The notes below the pieces were generated by a model that was given only the letters and a program-made list of their open reading frames with translations, did not search any database and was not told the origin of the DNA. Shown here piece by piece: positions 10,166 through 19,928 of a stretch of DNA of 64,000 bases. Positions within the stretch are counted from its first letter, which is position 1. Each line of letters starts with the position of its first letter. Origin of the DNA: Citricoccus muralis (GTDB lineage: Bacteria > Actinomycetota > Actinomycetes > Actinomycetales > Micrococcaceae); assembly GCF_029637705.1 (NCBI RefSeq), contig NZ_CP121252.1, positions 1,240,001-1,304,000 on the forward strand, written 5' to 3'. A program made the position numbers and the translations under genes.

Positions 10166-10421
10166 GTCTGTCCCCCGTGGATAGGCCACAATGGTGAACG
10201 GTGCGCTCCGTTGTCGGAGCGTGCATCGCACCGAGTGCAACACCCGAATAGCAACACCAAGAGAACCTCGCCCGGGCTGCCCGTTCGCCCGTGATCCCGG
10301 TCCTCGACAGTGGCTCTCGCAAGGTGGCGCCCGACCAGGGCGAACCACAGCGTGCGAGAGCTTCGATCGAAGACCGACCACGGCACCGCAGTCTCCCGGG
10401 CGACCACCCGAAAGGAGACCC

Positions 10422-12677
10422 ATGGAGGGTCCAGAAATTAAGTTCGCTGAAGCCATCATCGACAACGGCCCCTACGGCCAGCGCACCGTGCGCTTCGAAA
10501 CCGGTCGTCTGGCACAGCAGGCCGCCGGTGCGGCCATGGTCTACATCGACGAAGAGACCTCGATGCTCTCGGCCACCTCGGTGGGCAAGTCCCCGCGCGA
10601 AGGCTTCGACTTCTTCCCGCTGACCGTTGACGTCGAAGAGCGCATGTACGCCGCCGGCCGCATCCCCGGCTCGTTCTTCCGCCGCGAGGGTCGCCCGACC
10701 ACCGACGCCGTGTTGACCTGCCGCCTGATCGACCGTCCGCTGCGCCCGGCCTTCGCCAAGGGCATCCGCAACGAGGTCCAGGTCGTCGTCACCGTCACCT
10801 CGATCGCCCCCGACGAGATCTACGACACCGTGGCTATCAACGCCGCTTCGATGTCCACCCAGCTCTCCGGCATGCCGTTCTCCGGCCCGGTCGGTGGCGT
10901 GCGCGTGGCGCTGATCGACAACGGTCAGGGCGAACGCCAGTGGGTTGCGTTCCCGAAGCACTCCCAGCTGGAGAACGCCGTGTTCAACATGGCCGTGGCC
11001 GGTCGTGTGGCCGGCGACGACATTGCCGTGATGATGGTCGAAGCTGAGGCCACTCCGAACGCCTGGTCGCTGGTCAAGGAACAGGGCGCCCAGGCTCCCA
11101 CCGAGGAGATTGTCGCCGAGGGTCTGGAAGCGGCCAAGCCATTCATCAAGGCCCTGTGCGAGGCTCAGGCTGATCTGGCCAACCGCGTGAACAAGGCGCC
11201 GGTCGACGTGCCGTTCTTCCTCGACTACGAGGACGACGTCTTCGAGGCCGTTCAGGACTACGCCTCCGAGCGCCTGCGCGAGATCTTCTCCATCGCCGAC
11301 AAGCAGGAGCGCGAAGCCGCCTCGGACGAGTACCACCAGGAGGTCGTGGAAGCACTGGCCGGCGAGGGCACTCAGTTCGAAGATCGTCGCAACGAGGTCG
11401 TCAAGGCTTACGGCTCCGTCACCAAGCAGGTCGTGCGCCAGCGCATCCTCACTGAGCAGGTGCGCATCGACGGCCGCGGTCTGACCGACATCCGCAAGCT
11501 GACCTCCGAGGTTGAGGTGCTGCCGCGCGTGCACGGCTCCGCCATCTTCGAACGGGGCGAGACCCAGATCATGGGTGTCACCACGCTGAACATGCTGAAG
11601 CTGGAGCAGCAGATCGACTCGCTCGCACCAGAGAAGACCAAGCGCTACATCCACCACTACAACTTCCCGCCCTACTCCGTGGGCGAAACCGGCCGCGTCG
11701 GTTCACCGAAGCGTCGCGAAATCGGCCACGGCGCCCTGGCAGAGCGCGCCATCGTGCCCGTGCTGCCCACTCGCGAGGAGTTCCCCTACGCCATCCGTCA
11801 GGTCTCCGAGGCACTGGGCTCCAACGGCTCGACCTCCATGGGCTCCGTCTGCGCTTCGACTCTGTCGCTGCTCAACGCCGGTGTGCCCCTGAAGGCACCG
11901 GTCGCCGGGATCGCCATGGGCCTGGTGTCTGACACCGTCGACGGCGAGACCCGCTACGCCGCCCTGACCGACATCCTGGGCGCCGAAGATGCCTTCGGCG
12001 ACATGGACTTCAAGGTCGCCGGTACCTCGGAATTCGTCACCGCTATCCAGCTCGACACCAAGCTCGATGGCATCCCCGCCTCCGTGCTGGCCGCCGCGCT
12101 GACCCAGGCCCGCGAAGCCCGTCTGCACATCCTGTCCGTGATCACCTCCGTGATCGACGGCCCGGATGAGATGAGCCCGACCGCGCCCCGGATCATCTCC
12201 GTGAAGATCCCGGTCGACAAGATCGGTGAGGTCATCGGCCCCAAGGGCAAGATGATCAACCAGATCCAGGAAGACACGGGCGCCGACATCTCCATCGAGG
12301 ACGACGGCACCGTGCTCATCGGCGCCACCGAGGGCTCCGCGGCCGAGGCCGCCCGCAGTGCGATCAACGCCATCGCCAATCCGCAGGTTCCCGAGGTCGG
12401 CGAGCGCTACCTCGGCACCGTGGTGAAGCTGACCAGCTTCGGCGCCTTCGTGTCGCTGACCCCGGGCAAGGATGGCCTGTTGCACATCTCCGAGCTGCGC
12501 AAGCTCAATGATGGCAAGCGCGTGGACGACGTCGAAGACGTCATCGGTGTGGGCCAGAAGCTGCAGATCGAGATCTCCAAGATCGACGACCGCGGCAAGC
12601 TCTCCCTGGTACCCGTCATCGTCGGTGAAGACATCGACGGCACCGAGGCCGAGGACAACGACGGCGACGACGCCTGA
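10422..12677 (+). CDS. pnp: Polyribonucleotide nucleotidyltransferase (PNPase)
   Basis: 751 residues. PNPase degrades RNA phosphorolytically from the 3' end and is involved in mRNA turnover. ATG 10422 follows AAAGGAG at 6 nt; the upstream in-frame stretch from 10191 is leader. Domains in order are the first RNase PH-like domain (with the [10 protein letters not shown] motif), an all-alpha linker, the second catalytic RNase PH domain ([31 protein letters not shown]), a KH domain ([21 protein letters not shown]) and an S1 domain ([28 protein letters not shown]). The acidic C-terminal tail ([12 protein letters not shown]) is normal for the group. Confidence 0.97.
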   Translation: MEGPEIKFAEAIIDNGPYGQRTVRFETGRLAQQAAGAAMVYIDEETSMLSATSVGKSPREGFDFFPLTVDVEERMYAAGRIPGSFFRREGRPTTDAVLTCRLIDRPLRPAFAKGIRNEVQVVVTVTSIAPDEIYDTVAINAASMSTQLSGMPFSGPVGGVRVALIDNGQGERQWVAFPKHSQLENAVFNMAVAGRVAGDDIAVMMVEAEATPNAWSLVKEQGAQAPTEEIVAEGLEAAKPFIKALCEAQADLANRVNKAPVDVPFFLDYEDDVFEAVQDYASERLREIFSIADKQEREAASDEYHQEVVEALAGEGTQFEDRRNEVVKAYGSVTKQVVRQRILTEQVRIDGRGLTDIRKLTSEVEVLPRVHGSAIFERGETQIMGVTTLNMLKLEQQIDSLAPEKTKRYIHHYNFPPYSVGETGRVGSPKRREIGHGALAERAIVPVLPTREEFPYAIRQVSEALGSNGSTSMGSVCASTLSLLNAGVPLKAPVAGIAMGLVSDTVDGETRYAALTDILGAEDAFGDMDFKVAGTSEFVTAIQLDTKLDGIPASVLAAALTQAREARLHILSVITSVIDGPDEMSPTAPRIISVKIPVDKIGEVIGPKGKMINQIQEDTGADISIEDDGTVLIGATEGSAAEAARSAINAIANPQVPEVGERYLGTVVKLTSFGAFVSLTPGKDGLLHISELRKLNDGKRVDDVEDVIGVGQKLQIEISKIDDRGKLSLVPVIVGEDIDGTEAEDNDGDDA

Positions 12678-12707
12678 TACAGATCCTGACCCCTTCAGGT
12701 GAGCCCA

Positions 12708-12760
12708 ACCGCGGCCCCCGCCTCAGCCCTCACCGGCTGAAGCGGGGGCCGCGGTGTTTC
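12708..12760 (+). terminator. Terminator after pnp
   Basis: A long, nearly perfect hairpin. ACCGCGGCCCCCGC plus TCAGCC on the 5' side (from 12708) pairs with GGCTGA plus GCGGGGGCCGCGGT on the 3' side (ending about 12754), followed by GTTTCCC. It is a strong GC stem and a likely intrinsic terminator for pnp. Confidence 0.8.
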
Positions 12761-12809
12761 CCGCGCCGAAACCACACCGATTCCCGCTGACCCCTCGCTC
12801 CTTGCCATA

Positions 12810-14147
12810 ATGGGCACAATGACGACCAAGCAGATCCCCGTAGACTTTACCGGCACCGTTTTTGACGGCGGCAATGGAAACCTCGTGCGCCGCTCCGTGC
12901 TCCCCGGTGGCGTGCGCGTGCTCACCGAAGCGATGCCCACCCAACGCTCCGTCAGCATCGGCTTTTGGATCGCGGTGGGATCACGCGACGAATCCCCGGA
13001 AGGCTACGGGTCCACTCACTTCCTCGAACACCTCCTCTTCAAAGGCACCCCGCGCCGCAGCGCCATGGATATCGCCAGCGCCTTTGACCGGGTGGGCGGG
13101 GAAGCCAATGCGGCCACGGCCAAGGAATCCACCTGCTACCACGCTCGGGTGCTGGATGAGGACCTGCCGATGGCGATCGATGTCATCTCTGATATGGTCA
13201 CCTCCGCTACCCTGGATCCGGAGGAGATGAACCTCGAACGCGGCGTGATCCTCGAAGAACTCGCCATGGACGCCGACGATCCGGGAAACCTTAGCCACGA
13301 GATCCTCGCCGAACGCCTGCTGCACGAGCACCCGCTGGGTCGTCCCATCGGCGGCACCGCAGACACCATCAACGCGGTCACCCGCGACCACGTCTATGAC
13401 CACTACCGACACTGGTACCGCCCCGAGGAGCTCGTCGTCACCGCTGCCGGTGGTCTCGAGCATGACGACGTGGTCAGACTGGTCACCGCTGCACTCGATT
13501 CCGCCGGCTGGTTCGCCACCGCCACCTCTGATGCACCGGCCCCGAGACGCTCCACCCAAGCACAGGAACCGGGGCTGCTGCCCGGGACCATCACGGTGCA
13601 CAAGCCCGTAGAACAGGCATCCGTCATCGTGGGCGGCCGCGGCTTCCACACCCTCGATGACGACCGCTTCGCCCTGTCCGTCATGAACACGGCCTTGGGT
13701 GGGGGAATGAGTTCCCGGCTCTTCCAAGAGGTGCGCGAACGGCGCGGACTGGCCTACGCCACCTACGCTTTTGCTGCTGGTTATTCGGACGCCGGCTACT
13801 TCGGGCTCTACGCCGGATGTCACCCGCGTAACACCGAAACCGTGGCCGAGGTGATGGTGGCCGAGCTGGACGCCATGGCGGCTCAGACGATCTCCGCCGA
13901 CGAACTCGACCGCGCCCACGGCCAGATCTGCGGTTCCCTAGTGTTGGGGCTGGAAGATACCGGATCGCGCATGTCGCGACTGGGACGGGCCGAGTTGGTC
14001 ACGGGGGAGTACACCGACCTCGACGGTGCCCTGGAACGCATCCGCGCCGTTGGCGCCGACGATGTCCAGCGGGTGGCTACCCGGTTGGCCAGCTCCGAGC
14101 GCGCCACAGTGGTGGTCGGGCCCGAGAACGGCCGCGAGCAACGGTAG
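12810..14147 (+). CDS. M16 family zinc metallopeptidase (PepR-like)
   Basis: 445 residues, the standard single-subunit bacterial processing-peptidase-like size. The inverted zinc motif HxxEH is present as HFLEHLLFKG near residue 70, with the third ligand Glu expected in the downstream LEEL/LERGVILEE region. A second M16 domain follows (KPVEQASVIVGGRGFHTLDDDR... and GGGMSSRLFQEVRERRGLAYATYAF, the R/Y motif). It probably degrades small peptides in the cytoplasm. The conserved pnp-M16-dapB order is normal for actinobacteria. The start could be ATG 12810 or 12819. Confidence 0.9.
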   Translation: MGTMTTKQIPVDFTGTVFDGGNGNLVRRSVLPGGVRVLTEAMPTQRSVSIGFWIAVGSRDESPEGYGSTHFLEHLLFKGTPRRSAMDIASAFDRVGGEANAATAKESTCYHARVLDEDLPMAIDVISDMVTSATLDPEEMNLERGVILEELAMDADDPGNLSHEILAERLLHEHPLGRPIGGTADTINAVTRDHVYDHYRHWYRPEELVVTAAGGLEHDDVVRLVTAALDSAGWFATATSDAPAPRRSTQAQEPGLLPGTITVHKPVEQASVIVGGRGFHTLDDDRFALSVMNTALGGGMSSRLFQEVRERRGLAYATYAFAAGYSDAGYFGLYAGCHPRNTETVAEVMVAELDAMAAQTISADELDRAHGQICGSLVLGLEDTGSRMSRLGRAELVTGEYTDLDGALERIRAVGADDVQRVATRLASSERATVVVGPENGREQR

Positions 14148-14156
14148 GGTAGAGCC

Positions 14157-14927
14157 ATGACCTCTCCGGCAGAAACCTCCTCCCTCCGTGTTGCCCTGGT
14201 CGGCGCGACCGGCAAGATGGGCCGCTACGCTGTCAACGCCGTGAACGGCGCCGATGATCTCGAGCTGGTCGCTACGCTGTCCTCGCGCGACAGTCTCGAC
14301 GCCATCGGGGACTCCGGTGCCAGCCATGTGCTCGATCTGACCGTGCCGTCGGTCTCGCCCGAGGTGGTGCGTTATGCCGTGGATCACGGACTGCACGTCG
14401 TCGTCGGCACTTCCGGTTGGAGCGACGAACGCCGCGCCGTGCTGGAAGCTCAGCTGGCCGAGCATCCGGAGGTGGGGGTACTCATCGCGCCAAACTTCTC
14501 CATCGGATCGGTGCTGGCCAGCGAATTCGCCGCGAAGGCCGCACGCTATTTCGACTCCGTCGAAATCATCGAAATGCATCACCCCAACAAGGTGGACGCC
14601 CCCTCCGGCACGGCGGTGCGTACCGCCGGACTGATCGGTGCCGCCCGTGCCGCCGCTCAGCTCCCGGCCAGCCCGGATGCCACCGAACATGACCCGGACG
14701 GGTCCCGTGGGGCGCTGGTGGATGGGGTGCGCGTGCACGCCGTGCGCCTAGCCGGGCTCGAAGCCCACCAAGAGGTGTTGCTTGGTACCCCCGGACAACA
14801 ACTGGTGCTCCGTCACGACGCCTTCGACCGTTCCGCTTATATGCCCGGCGTGTTGCTGGGGCTGCGCACCGTGGCCTCTCGCCCCGGGCTCACTTACGGC
14901 CTCGACGGCTACCTCGACCTGTCCTAA
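14157..14927 (+). CDS. dapB: 4-hydroxy-tetrahydrodipicolinate reductase DapB
   Basis: 256 residues. DapB reduces HTPA to tetrahydrodipicolinate in the lysine/diaminopimelate pathway. The N-terminal Rossmann motif is VALVGATGKMGR; DLTVPSVSPEVVRYAVDHGLHVVVGTSGW and APNFSIGSVL follow. EIIEMHHPNKVDAPSGTA carries the substrate-binding and catalytic HHxxKxDAPSGTA motif intact. The start is ATG 14157, 10 nt after the M16 peptidase stop. It works with dapA (16722) and dapF (29351) in the same window. Confidence 0.95.
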   Translation: MTSPAETSSLRVALVGATGKMGRYAVNAVNGADDLELVATLSSRDSLDAIGDSGASHVLDLTVPSVSPEVVRYAVDHGLHVVVGTSGWSDERRAVLEAQLAEHPEVGVLIAPNFSIGSVLASEFAAKAARYFDSVEIIEMHHPNKVDAPSGTAVRTAGLIGAARAAAQLPASPDATEHDPDGSRGALVDGVRVHAVRLAGLEAHQEVLLGTPGQQLVLRHDAFDRSAYMPGVLLGLRTVASRPGLTYGLDGYLDLS

Positions 14928-14962
14928 ACTCTGCTGGCTAAGCACCTTCGAAGAAAGTCCTG

Positions 14963-15406
14963 ATGCGCGCGAAAATCGGCACCATTCTGCTCTCCATGCT
15001 GCTCCTGCTCTTCGCCGTGCTGGCGCTGTGGTCGGCGATCGGCTTCATCCGCTCCGGATCGGTGATCGCCGCGGTCATCGGGGTGTCCGTCATCATCATC
15101 GTGGGCATCAGCATCTGGCTGATCACCCGCGAGATCCTCTTCGGCCTGCGTTCCGAACGCATGGCCCAGGTGCTGGAATCCGAAGGCGGGCTGCCCGAAG
15201 ACACCCTGCCGCGCTCACCGGGTGGGCGCATCGACCGCGCCGAGGCTGACCGGCAGTTCGAGCTCTACCGCGCCGAGGCTGAAGCCGCCCCCGACGACTG
15301 GCGCAGCTGGTTCCGGCTCAGCCTCGCCTATGACGCCTCCGGCGACCGCCGTCGTGCCCGCAGTGCGATGCGGGAAGCGATTCGGCGTTTCCTCGCCGCC
15401 AGCTAG
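14963..15406 (+). CDS. Membrane-anchored TPR-like small protein
   Basis: 147 residues and no named family. Two hydrophobic segments at about residues 5-28 and 33-55 anchor it; the C-terminal cytoplasmic part (residues about 90-140) has a single TPR-like helical pair (DDWRSWFRLSLAYDASGDRRRARSAMREAIRRF). It lies between dapB and dapA, a position often occupied by a tetratricopeptide-like conserved protein in Micrococcaceae. Its last bases overlap the end of the convergent acyltransferase-like gene. Confidence 0.7.
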   Translation: MRAKIGTILLSMLLLLFAVLALWSAIGFIRSGSVIAAVIGVSVIIIVGISIWLITREILFGLRSERMAQVLESEGGLPEDTLPRSPGGRIDRAEADRQFELYRAEAEAAPDDWRSWFRLSLAYDASGDRRRARSAMREAIRRFLAAS

Positions 15407-16614
15407 CGTCGCGCGGGAGACACGTCGCCCGAGGACAGTTCGTGCAGCACCCACTCGAGCGGACCGCGCCGACGCAGCAAGGCGAAGACCAGCCCGATCA
15501 CCAGTGCGGAGACCAGATAGACGGCGGCCAGTCGTGGCTCCGACCATGTCTCGGTGGCGTCACTCAACAGATGCAGCGCCACCAGGTGTCCCACATACAG
15601 GGTCAGCGGTAGTGCACCGGCGCCGATCAGCGGTAACAGCGGCCAGCGCAGGACTCCGCGGGCCACCGTGGTGGCCAGCAGGCAGAGACCCACGATCGCT
15701 ACCGCCGCCCCGGCGGAACGCACCAGATCCAAAGGCGCGCCCGAATGCGGTGTGGCCGCGGCGAACCAGGACGCCGCTCCCACCGTGTACTCGTCGATCA
15801 TTCCGCTGCCGGTCTGCAGGGCAGCATCGAGTGCTTCAGGCTCCACACCGGTGCGCTCCATCACCTGATCACGTAGCGCCGTCGAACGGAACAACAGCGC
15901 CGACACCCACCAGCTGGCCAGGGCCGCCAGCCCGCCACCTGTGGTCAGCAAGGCCCCGGTGCGTAGCCGGTCCAGACGCAACCGCCCCAGCGCCAGCCCG
16001 AGTAACAGATACCCGGTCCACTGCAGCACCGGGTAGTAACCGGTGAACAGCAGATCCCACATCAACAAGCCCGGCTGGACGAGAAGATCCCCGAAATTCG
16101 GGGTATGCCACAACCGCCAGGTATCCACGTACTCGTTCACGCCCAGCTGCGCTTGCATGAACCGAGCCAACCCCGCCGCGACCAGCGGAGAGACCAGCAA
16201 CCAGGCACTGGCCACCAGGGACAGCTGCCGGGTGCTCAGAGTAATGAACGTCGACGCCGCCAAAAACAAGAGGCCGTAGTGGCAAAGGATCACGGCGATG
16301 GAAGTATCCAGGTGCCCGCAGGCCAGCCCCAGAAGCACCAGAATCAGAGCGCGCATCCATATACTGCGGCGCGCCTGAGCCGGGGCGCGCGACGATGACC
16401 ACAGCGACAGCGAGATTCCGGCCACCACCGCGAACAGGGCGGAGGCCGTCCCGGTGAACAGCCGACCCACCAGCGTAGGCTCCATGGTGATTCCATCCGC
16501 GCTCACTTGGGTCAAGGACATCAGGTGCACGCTGATCATCCCGAGCAGGGCCACCCCGCGCGCAGCATCGATGCCGGTGATCCGGGTGGGGGAGAAGATC
16601 GGGGTCGACCGCAT
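15403..16614 (-). CDS. Multi-pass acyltransferase-like membrane protein (DUF1624/DUF418 type)
   Basis: 403 residues from ATG 16614, which has GGAAGGA upstream; a longer frame to 16638 exists. The opening RITGIDAARGVALLGMISVHL is the signature of the heparan-alpha-glucosaminide N-acetyltransferase-like / DUF418 clan (DxxRGxAxxGMxxxH). About ten hydrophobic segments follow, and the C-terminus is basic. These proteins are thought to transfer acyl groups onto exported glycans or cell-wall sugars. The substrate is unknown. It diverges from dapA and converges on the TPR-like gene. Confidence 0.78.
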   Translation of the reverse strand: MRSTPIFSPTRITGIDAARGVALLGMISVHLMSLTQVSADGITMEPTLVGRLFTGTASALFAVVAGISLSLWSSSRAPAQARRSIWMRALILVLLGLACGHLDTSIAVILCHYGLLFLAASTFITLSTRQLSLVASAWLLVSPLVAAGLARFMQAQLGVNEYVDTWRLWHTPNFGDLLVQPGLLMWDLLFTGYYPVLQWTGYLLLGLALGRLRLDRLRTGALLTTGGGLAALASWWVSALLFRSTALRDQVMERTGVEPEALDAALQTGSGMIDEYTVGAASWFAAATPHSGAPLDLVRSAGAAVAIVGLCLLATTVARGVLRWPLLPLIGAGALPLTLYVGHLVALHLLSDATETWSEPRLAAVYLVSALVIGLVFALLRRRGPLEWVLHELSSGDVSPARR

Positions 16615-16721
16615 CGTCGAAGGTCCTTCCGTCAGCACTCGGATCGGTGGCGTAGAGCACGTCCCGCGCGTCGTCGGGCCCAGGAAGTGCCACCGACCAT
16701 TCTCGCAGGTAGGCTGGTGTT

Positions 16722-17621
16722 ATGACTTCTGCGACTTCATTCCTCTTCGGCACGGTCGTGCCCGCCATGGTCACCCCCTTCAACGACGAAGGTCAGCTGG
16801 ATACGGACAGCGCGCAGAAACTGGCCGAACACCTGGTGAACGAGGGTGCCGACGGCATCGTCGTCACCGGCACCACCGGTGAAATCTCCACGCTCACCGA
16901 CGACGAGAACGTGCGCATGTTCTCCGCGGTGAAGGAAGCCGTAGGGGACCGTGCGACCATCATCGCGGGCACCGGTACTAACGACACCGCCCACTCGATC
17001 GAGCTCTCGCGCCGCGCTGAACAGGCCGGTGCCGACGGACTGTTGCTCGTCACCCCGTACTACAACAAGCCCAACCAGGCCGGCATTCGAGCGCACTTTG
17101 AAACCGTCGCCTCGGCCACCGACCTGCCGATGATGGTGTACGACATCCCCGGCCGCTCCGTGATGCCGATCCACTCCGAGACCATCATCGCCTTGGCCCA
17201 GCATCCCAACATCGTCGCCCTCAAGGACGCCAAGGCTGACTACCAGTCCACCACCCGGGTGCTGGCCGAGACCGACCTGCTGGTGTACTCCGGCGACGAC
17301 GGCCTCACCCTGCCGCTGATGGCCGCCGGTGCCGTGGGCGTGGTCTCGGTGACCGCCCATGTGGCCACCGCCGGTTACCGCCGCCTGGTCGATGCCATGC
17401 ACGCCCAAGACCTGAGCACCGCCCGCGCAGTGCACTTCGAACTGGACCCGATCCAGCGCGCCGTGATGAGCCACGTTCAAGGCGCCGTCGCAGCGAAAAC
17501 CATTCTTCACTGGCAGGGCATCCTGCCGAACTCGGTGGTGCGGCTTCCGCTGACACAGGCCACCGAGGCCGAACAAGCCGTGATCCGCGCCGACCTCCAG
17601 GAGGGCGGCGTCACGGTGTGA
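16722..17621 (+). CDS. dapA: 4-hydroxy-tetrahydrodipicolinate synthase DapA
   Basis: 299 residues. DapA condenses pyruvate with aspartate semialdehyde, the first committed step of lysine/DAP synthesis. Signatures are VVTGTTGEISTLTDDE (GTTGE, with the Thr of the catalytic triad), LLVTPYYNKPNQAGI with the catalytic Tyr, and VALKDAKADY with Schiff-base Lys at residue 168. The start is ATG 16722. The downstream rnj gene begins 28 nt later with CCGAAAGGACC between them, so the pair is probably one operon. Confidence 0.95.
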   Translation: MTSATSFLFGTVVPAMVTPFNDEGQLDTDSAQKLAEHLVNEGADGIVVTGTTGEISTLTDDENVRMFSAVKEAVGDRATIIAGTGTNDTAHSIELSRRAEQAGADGLLLVTPYYNKPNQAGIRAHFETVASATDLPMMVYDIPGRSVMPIHSETIIALAQHPNIVALKDAKADYQSTTRVLAETDLLVYSGDDGLTLPLMAAGAVGVVSVTAHVATAGYRRLVDAMHAQDLSTARAVHFELDPIQRAVMSHVQGAVAAKTILHWQGILPNSVVRLPLTQATEAEQAVIRADLQEGGVTV

Positions 17622-17648
17622 TCTCCTTCCGAAAGGACCACCCGCACC

Positions 17649-19334
17649 ATGACCCTATCTAACACGCTCACCACGCCTCCGGCCCTGCGCGACGGCACCT
17701 GCCGCATCGTTCCGCTGGGCGGTATTGGCGAGGTGGGCCGCAACATGACCACCTTCGAGATCGACGGCAAGATCCTCATCGTCGACTGCGGGGTGCTCTT
17801 TCCCGAAGAGGCTCAGCCGGGCGTTGACCTGATCCTGCCCGATTTCGAGTACATTCGCGACCGTCTCGACGACGTCGTCGGTATCGTGCTCACCCATGGT
17901 CACGAGGACCACATCGGCGCCGTGCCGTACCTGTTGCGCATGAAGCAGGACATCCCGCTGATCGGCTCCACCCTCACCCTGGCCCTGATCGAGGCCAAGC
18001 TGGAGGAGCACCGGATCAAGCCGCTGACGCTGGCGGTCAAGGAAAACGACGTCGAGCGTTTCGGTCCGTTCGAATGCGAATTCGTGGCCGTCAACCACTC
18101 CATCCCCGACGCGCTGGCCGTGGCCATCCGCACCGAGGCCGGGACCATCCTGCACACCGGTGACTTCAAGATGGACCAGCTGCCCCTCGACGGACGCATC
18201 ACCGATCTGCGCCACTTCGCCCGGCTGGGTGAAGAAGGCGTGGACCTGTTCATGACGGACTCGACGAACGCCGAAGTCCCCGGGTTCACCATGACGGAAA
18301 AGAACATCGGCACCACCCTGGAGACCTACTTCACCCGCGCCACCAAGCGGATCATCGTGGCCTCCTTCTCCTCGCACGTCCACCGTGTGCAGCAGGTGCT
18401 CGACGCCGCCGCCCTCAACGGGCGCAAAGTGGCCTTCGTTGGTCGCTCCATGGTGCGCAACATGTCGATCGCGGCCAAGCTCGGCTACCTCAACGTCCCC
18501 GAGGGCATCCTCGTGGACGTCAAGAAAATCGGAAACTACCGCGACGACGAAGTGGTGCTGATGTGCACCGGTTCCCAGGGCGAGCCCATGGCGGCCCTGT
18601 CGCGGATGGCCAACGGCGATCACCAGGTCCAGATCGAAACCGGCGACCTCGTGGTACTAGCCTCCTCGCTGATCCCCGGCAACGAAAACTCGGTGTACCG
18701 GGTGATCAACGGGCTGATGGGCCTGGGCGCCGAAGTCGTCCACAAGGGCAACGCCAACGTGCACGTCTCAGGCCACGCCTCCCAGGGCGAGCTGATGTAC
18801 TGCTACAATATCGTTCGCCCCCGCAACGTGATGCCCGTGCACGGCGAAGTCCGTCACCTCATCGCCAACGGCCGCATTGCCGAAGCCACCGGGGTGCCCT
18901 CCGAGAACGTGCTGCTCACCGCCGACGGCACCGTGGTGGACCTGCGCGATGGCGTGGCCGAAATTGTGGGCGACGTCGAATGCGGCTATGTCTACGTTGA
19001 CGGCTCCTCCATTGGTGCCATCACCGAATCCGATCTCAAGGACCGTCGGGTGCTGGGCGAGGAAGGCTTCATTTCCGTGATCACCGTGATCAACCGCCAG
19101 ACCGGCAAGATCGTCTCCGGTCCCGACATCCACGCCCGCGGTGTGGCCGAGGACGACAAGGTGTTTGACTCGGTGAAACCCAAGATCATCAAGGCCCTGG
19201 AAGAAGCGGCAGCCTCCGGTAAACAGCACACCACCCACCAGCTGCAACAGGTGGTGCGCCGCGCCATCGGCTCCTGGGTTAACCGCAAGCTGCGCCGCCG
19301 CCCGATGATCGTGCCGGTGGTTCTGGAAGCCTGA
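17649..19334 (+). CDS. rnj: Ribonuclease J
   Basis: 561 residues. RNase J is a metallo-beta-lactamase-fold 5'-3' exo/endoribonuclease of mRNA decay and rRNA maturation. The metal site motif is HGHEDHIGAVPYL (HxHxDH), with NHSIPDALAV, HTGDFKMDQLPLDG and SGHASQGEL further on; the beta-CASP region and C-terminal domain are complete. The dapA-rnj order is conserved in actinobacteria. ATG 17649 has a GAAAGGACC site upstream. Confidence 0.95.
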   Translation: MTLSNTLTTPPALRDGTCRIVPLGGIGEVGRNMTTFEIDGKILIVDCGVLFPEEAQPGVDLILPDFEYIRDRLDDVVGIVLTHGHEDHIGAVPYLLRMKQDIPLIGSTLTLALIEAKLEEHRIKPLTLAVKENDVERFGPFECEFVAVNHSIPDALAVAIRTEAGTILHTGDFKMDQLPLDGRITDLRHFARLGEEGVDLFMTDSTNAEVPGFTMTEKNIGTTLETYFTRATKRIIVASFSSHVHRVQQVLDAAALNGRKVAFVGRSMVRNMSIAAKLGYLNVPEGILVDVKKIGNYRDDEVVLMCTGSQGEPMAALSRMANGDHQVQIETGDLVVLASSLIPGNENSVYRVINGLMGLGAEVVHKGNANVHVSGHASQGELMYCYNIVRPRNVMPVHGEVRHLIANGRIAEATGVPSENVLLTADGTVVDLRDGVAEIVGDVECGYVYVDGSSIGAITESDLKDRRVLGEEGFISVITVINRQTGKIVSGPDIHARGVAEDDKVFDSVKPKIIKALEEAAASGKQHTTHQLQQVVRRAIGSWVNRKLRRRPMIVPVVLEA

Positions 19335-19364
19335 ACCGAACCATTGGAATAACGAAAATCCGTT

Positions 19365-19398
19365 GATGAGCCCCTGACTTTCAGGGGCTCATCTTCTT
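19365..19398 (+). terminator. Terminator after rnj
   Basis: A perfect 12-bp stem (GATGAGCCCCTG / CAGGGGCTCATC) with a 5-nt loop, followed by TTCTT. It separates rnj from ectC. Confidence 0.85.
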
Positions 19399-19439
19399 AC
19401 GGTGGACCTGTCTCTGTCGCACTTCGAGAAAGGAACACG

Positions 19440-19814
19440 ATGTTTACACGTACGCGTGAGGAAGCCCAGACCGTGGAATGGGGCGGAGGTACCTCCGATC
19501 GTCTCCTGGTGGATGCTGACCAAATGGGCTTCGCCGTCGCCCACACCGTGGTGCGAGCCGGTAGCTCCTCCAAGCTGCAGTACCGCAACCACCTCGAAGC
19601 CTGCTATTGCATCGGTGGCTCCGGGTCCGTGGTGGAGAAGGACGGCACGGTCCACGACATCACCCCCGGCACCATCTACGTGCTCAACGAACACGATCCA
19701 CACGAACTACGTGGTGGCGAAACCGAGGACATGATCCTGGTGTCCATCTTCAATCCCGCCATCACCGGCGAAGAAAAGCACGAGCTCACTGAGGACGGCT
19801 ATTCCAGCTACTAA
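19440..19814 (+). CDS. ectC: L-ectoine synthase (solitary)
   Basis: 124 residues, close to the roughly 130 usual for EctC, a cupin-fold enzyme that cyclises N-gamma-acetyl-DABA to ectoine. The start MFTRTREEAQTVEW and the cores YRNHLEACYCIGGSG and PGTIYVLNEHDPHEL are clear. The three iron ligands of characterised EctC align to E53, Y80 and H88, so the active site looks intact. GAAAGGAAC precedes ATG 19440. It is flanked by terminators on both sides and there is no ectA, ectB or ectD in the window, so it is an orphan copy. It may cyclise a precursor made from genes elsewhere. Confidence 0.85.
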   Translation: MFTRTREEAQTVEWGGGTSDRLLVDADQMGFAVAHTVVRAGSSSKLQYRNHLEACYCIGGSGSVVEKDGTVHDITPGTIYVLNEHDPHELRGGETEDMILVSIFNPAITGEEKHELTEDGYSSY

Positions 19815-19848
19815 AGTCTCTCGACGAGGCGACTTCGTCACCGGAAAA

Positions 19849-19885
19849 GGGCTCGGAACCGCACGATTCCGAGCCCGGTTCTGTG
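19849..19885 (+). terminator. Terminator after ectC
   Basis: A 10-bp perfect stem (GGGCTCGGAA / TTCCGAGCCC) with an 8-nt loop, followed by GGTTCTGTGTT. It makes ectC a monocistronic unit. Confidence 0.75.
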
Positions 19886-19928
19886 TTGAATCAACGAAAA
19901 ATGGCGGATTCACGGTATTCTTTCGGGT

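Noticed and set aside
9840-11657. 605-codon antisense frame over rpsO-pnp
   Set aside because: Low-complexity translation opposite two certain genes, with no ribosome site or known motif.
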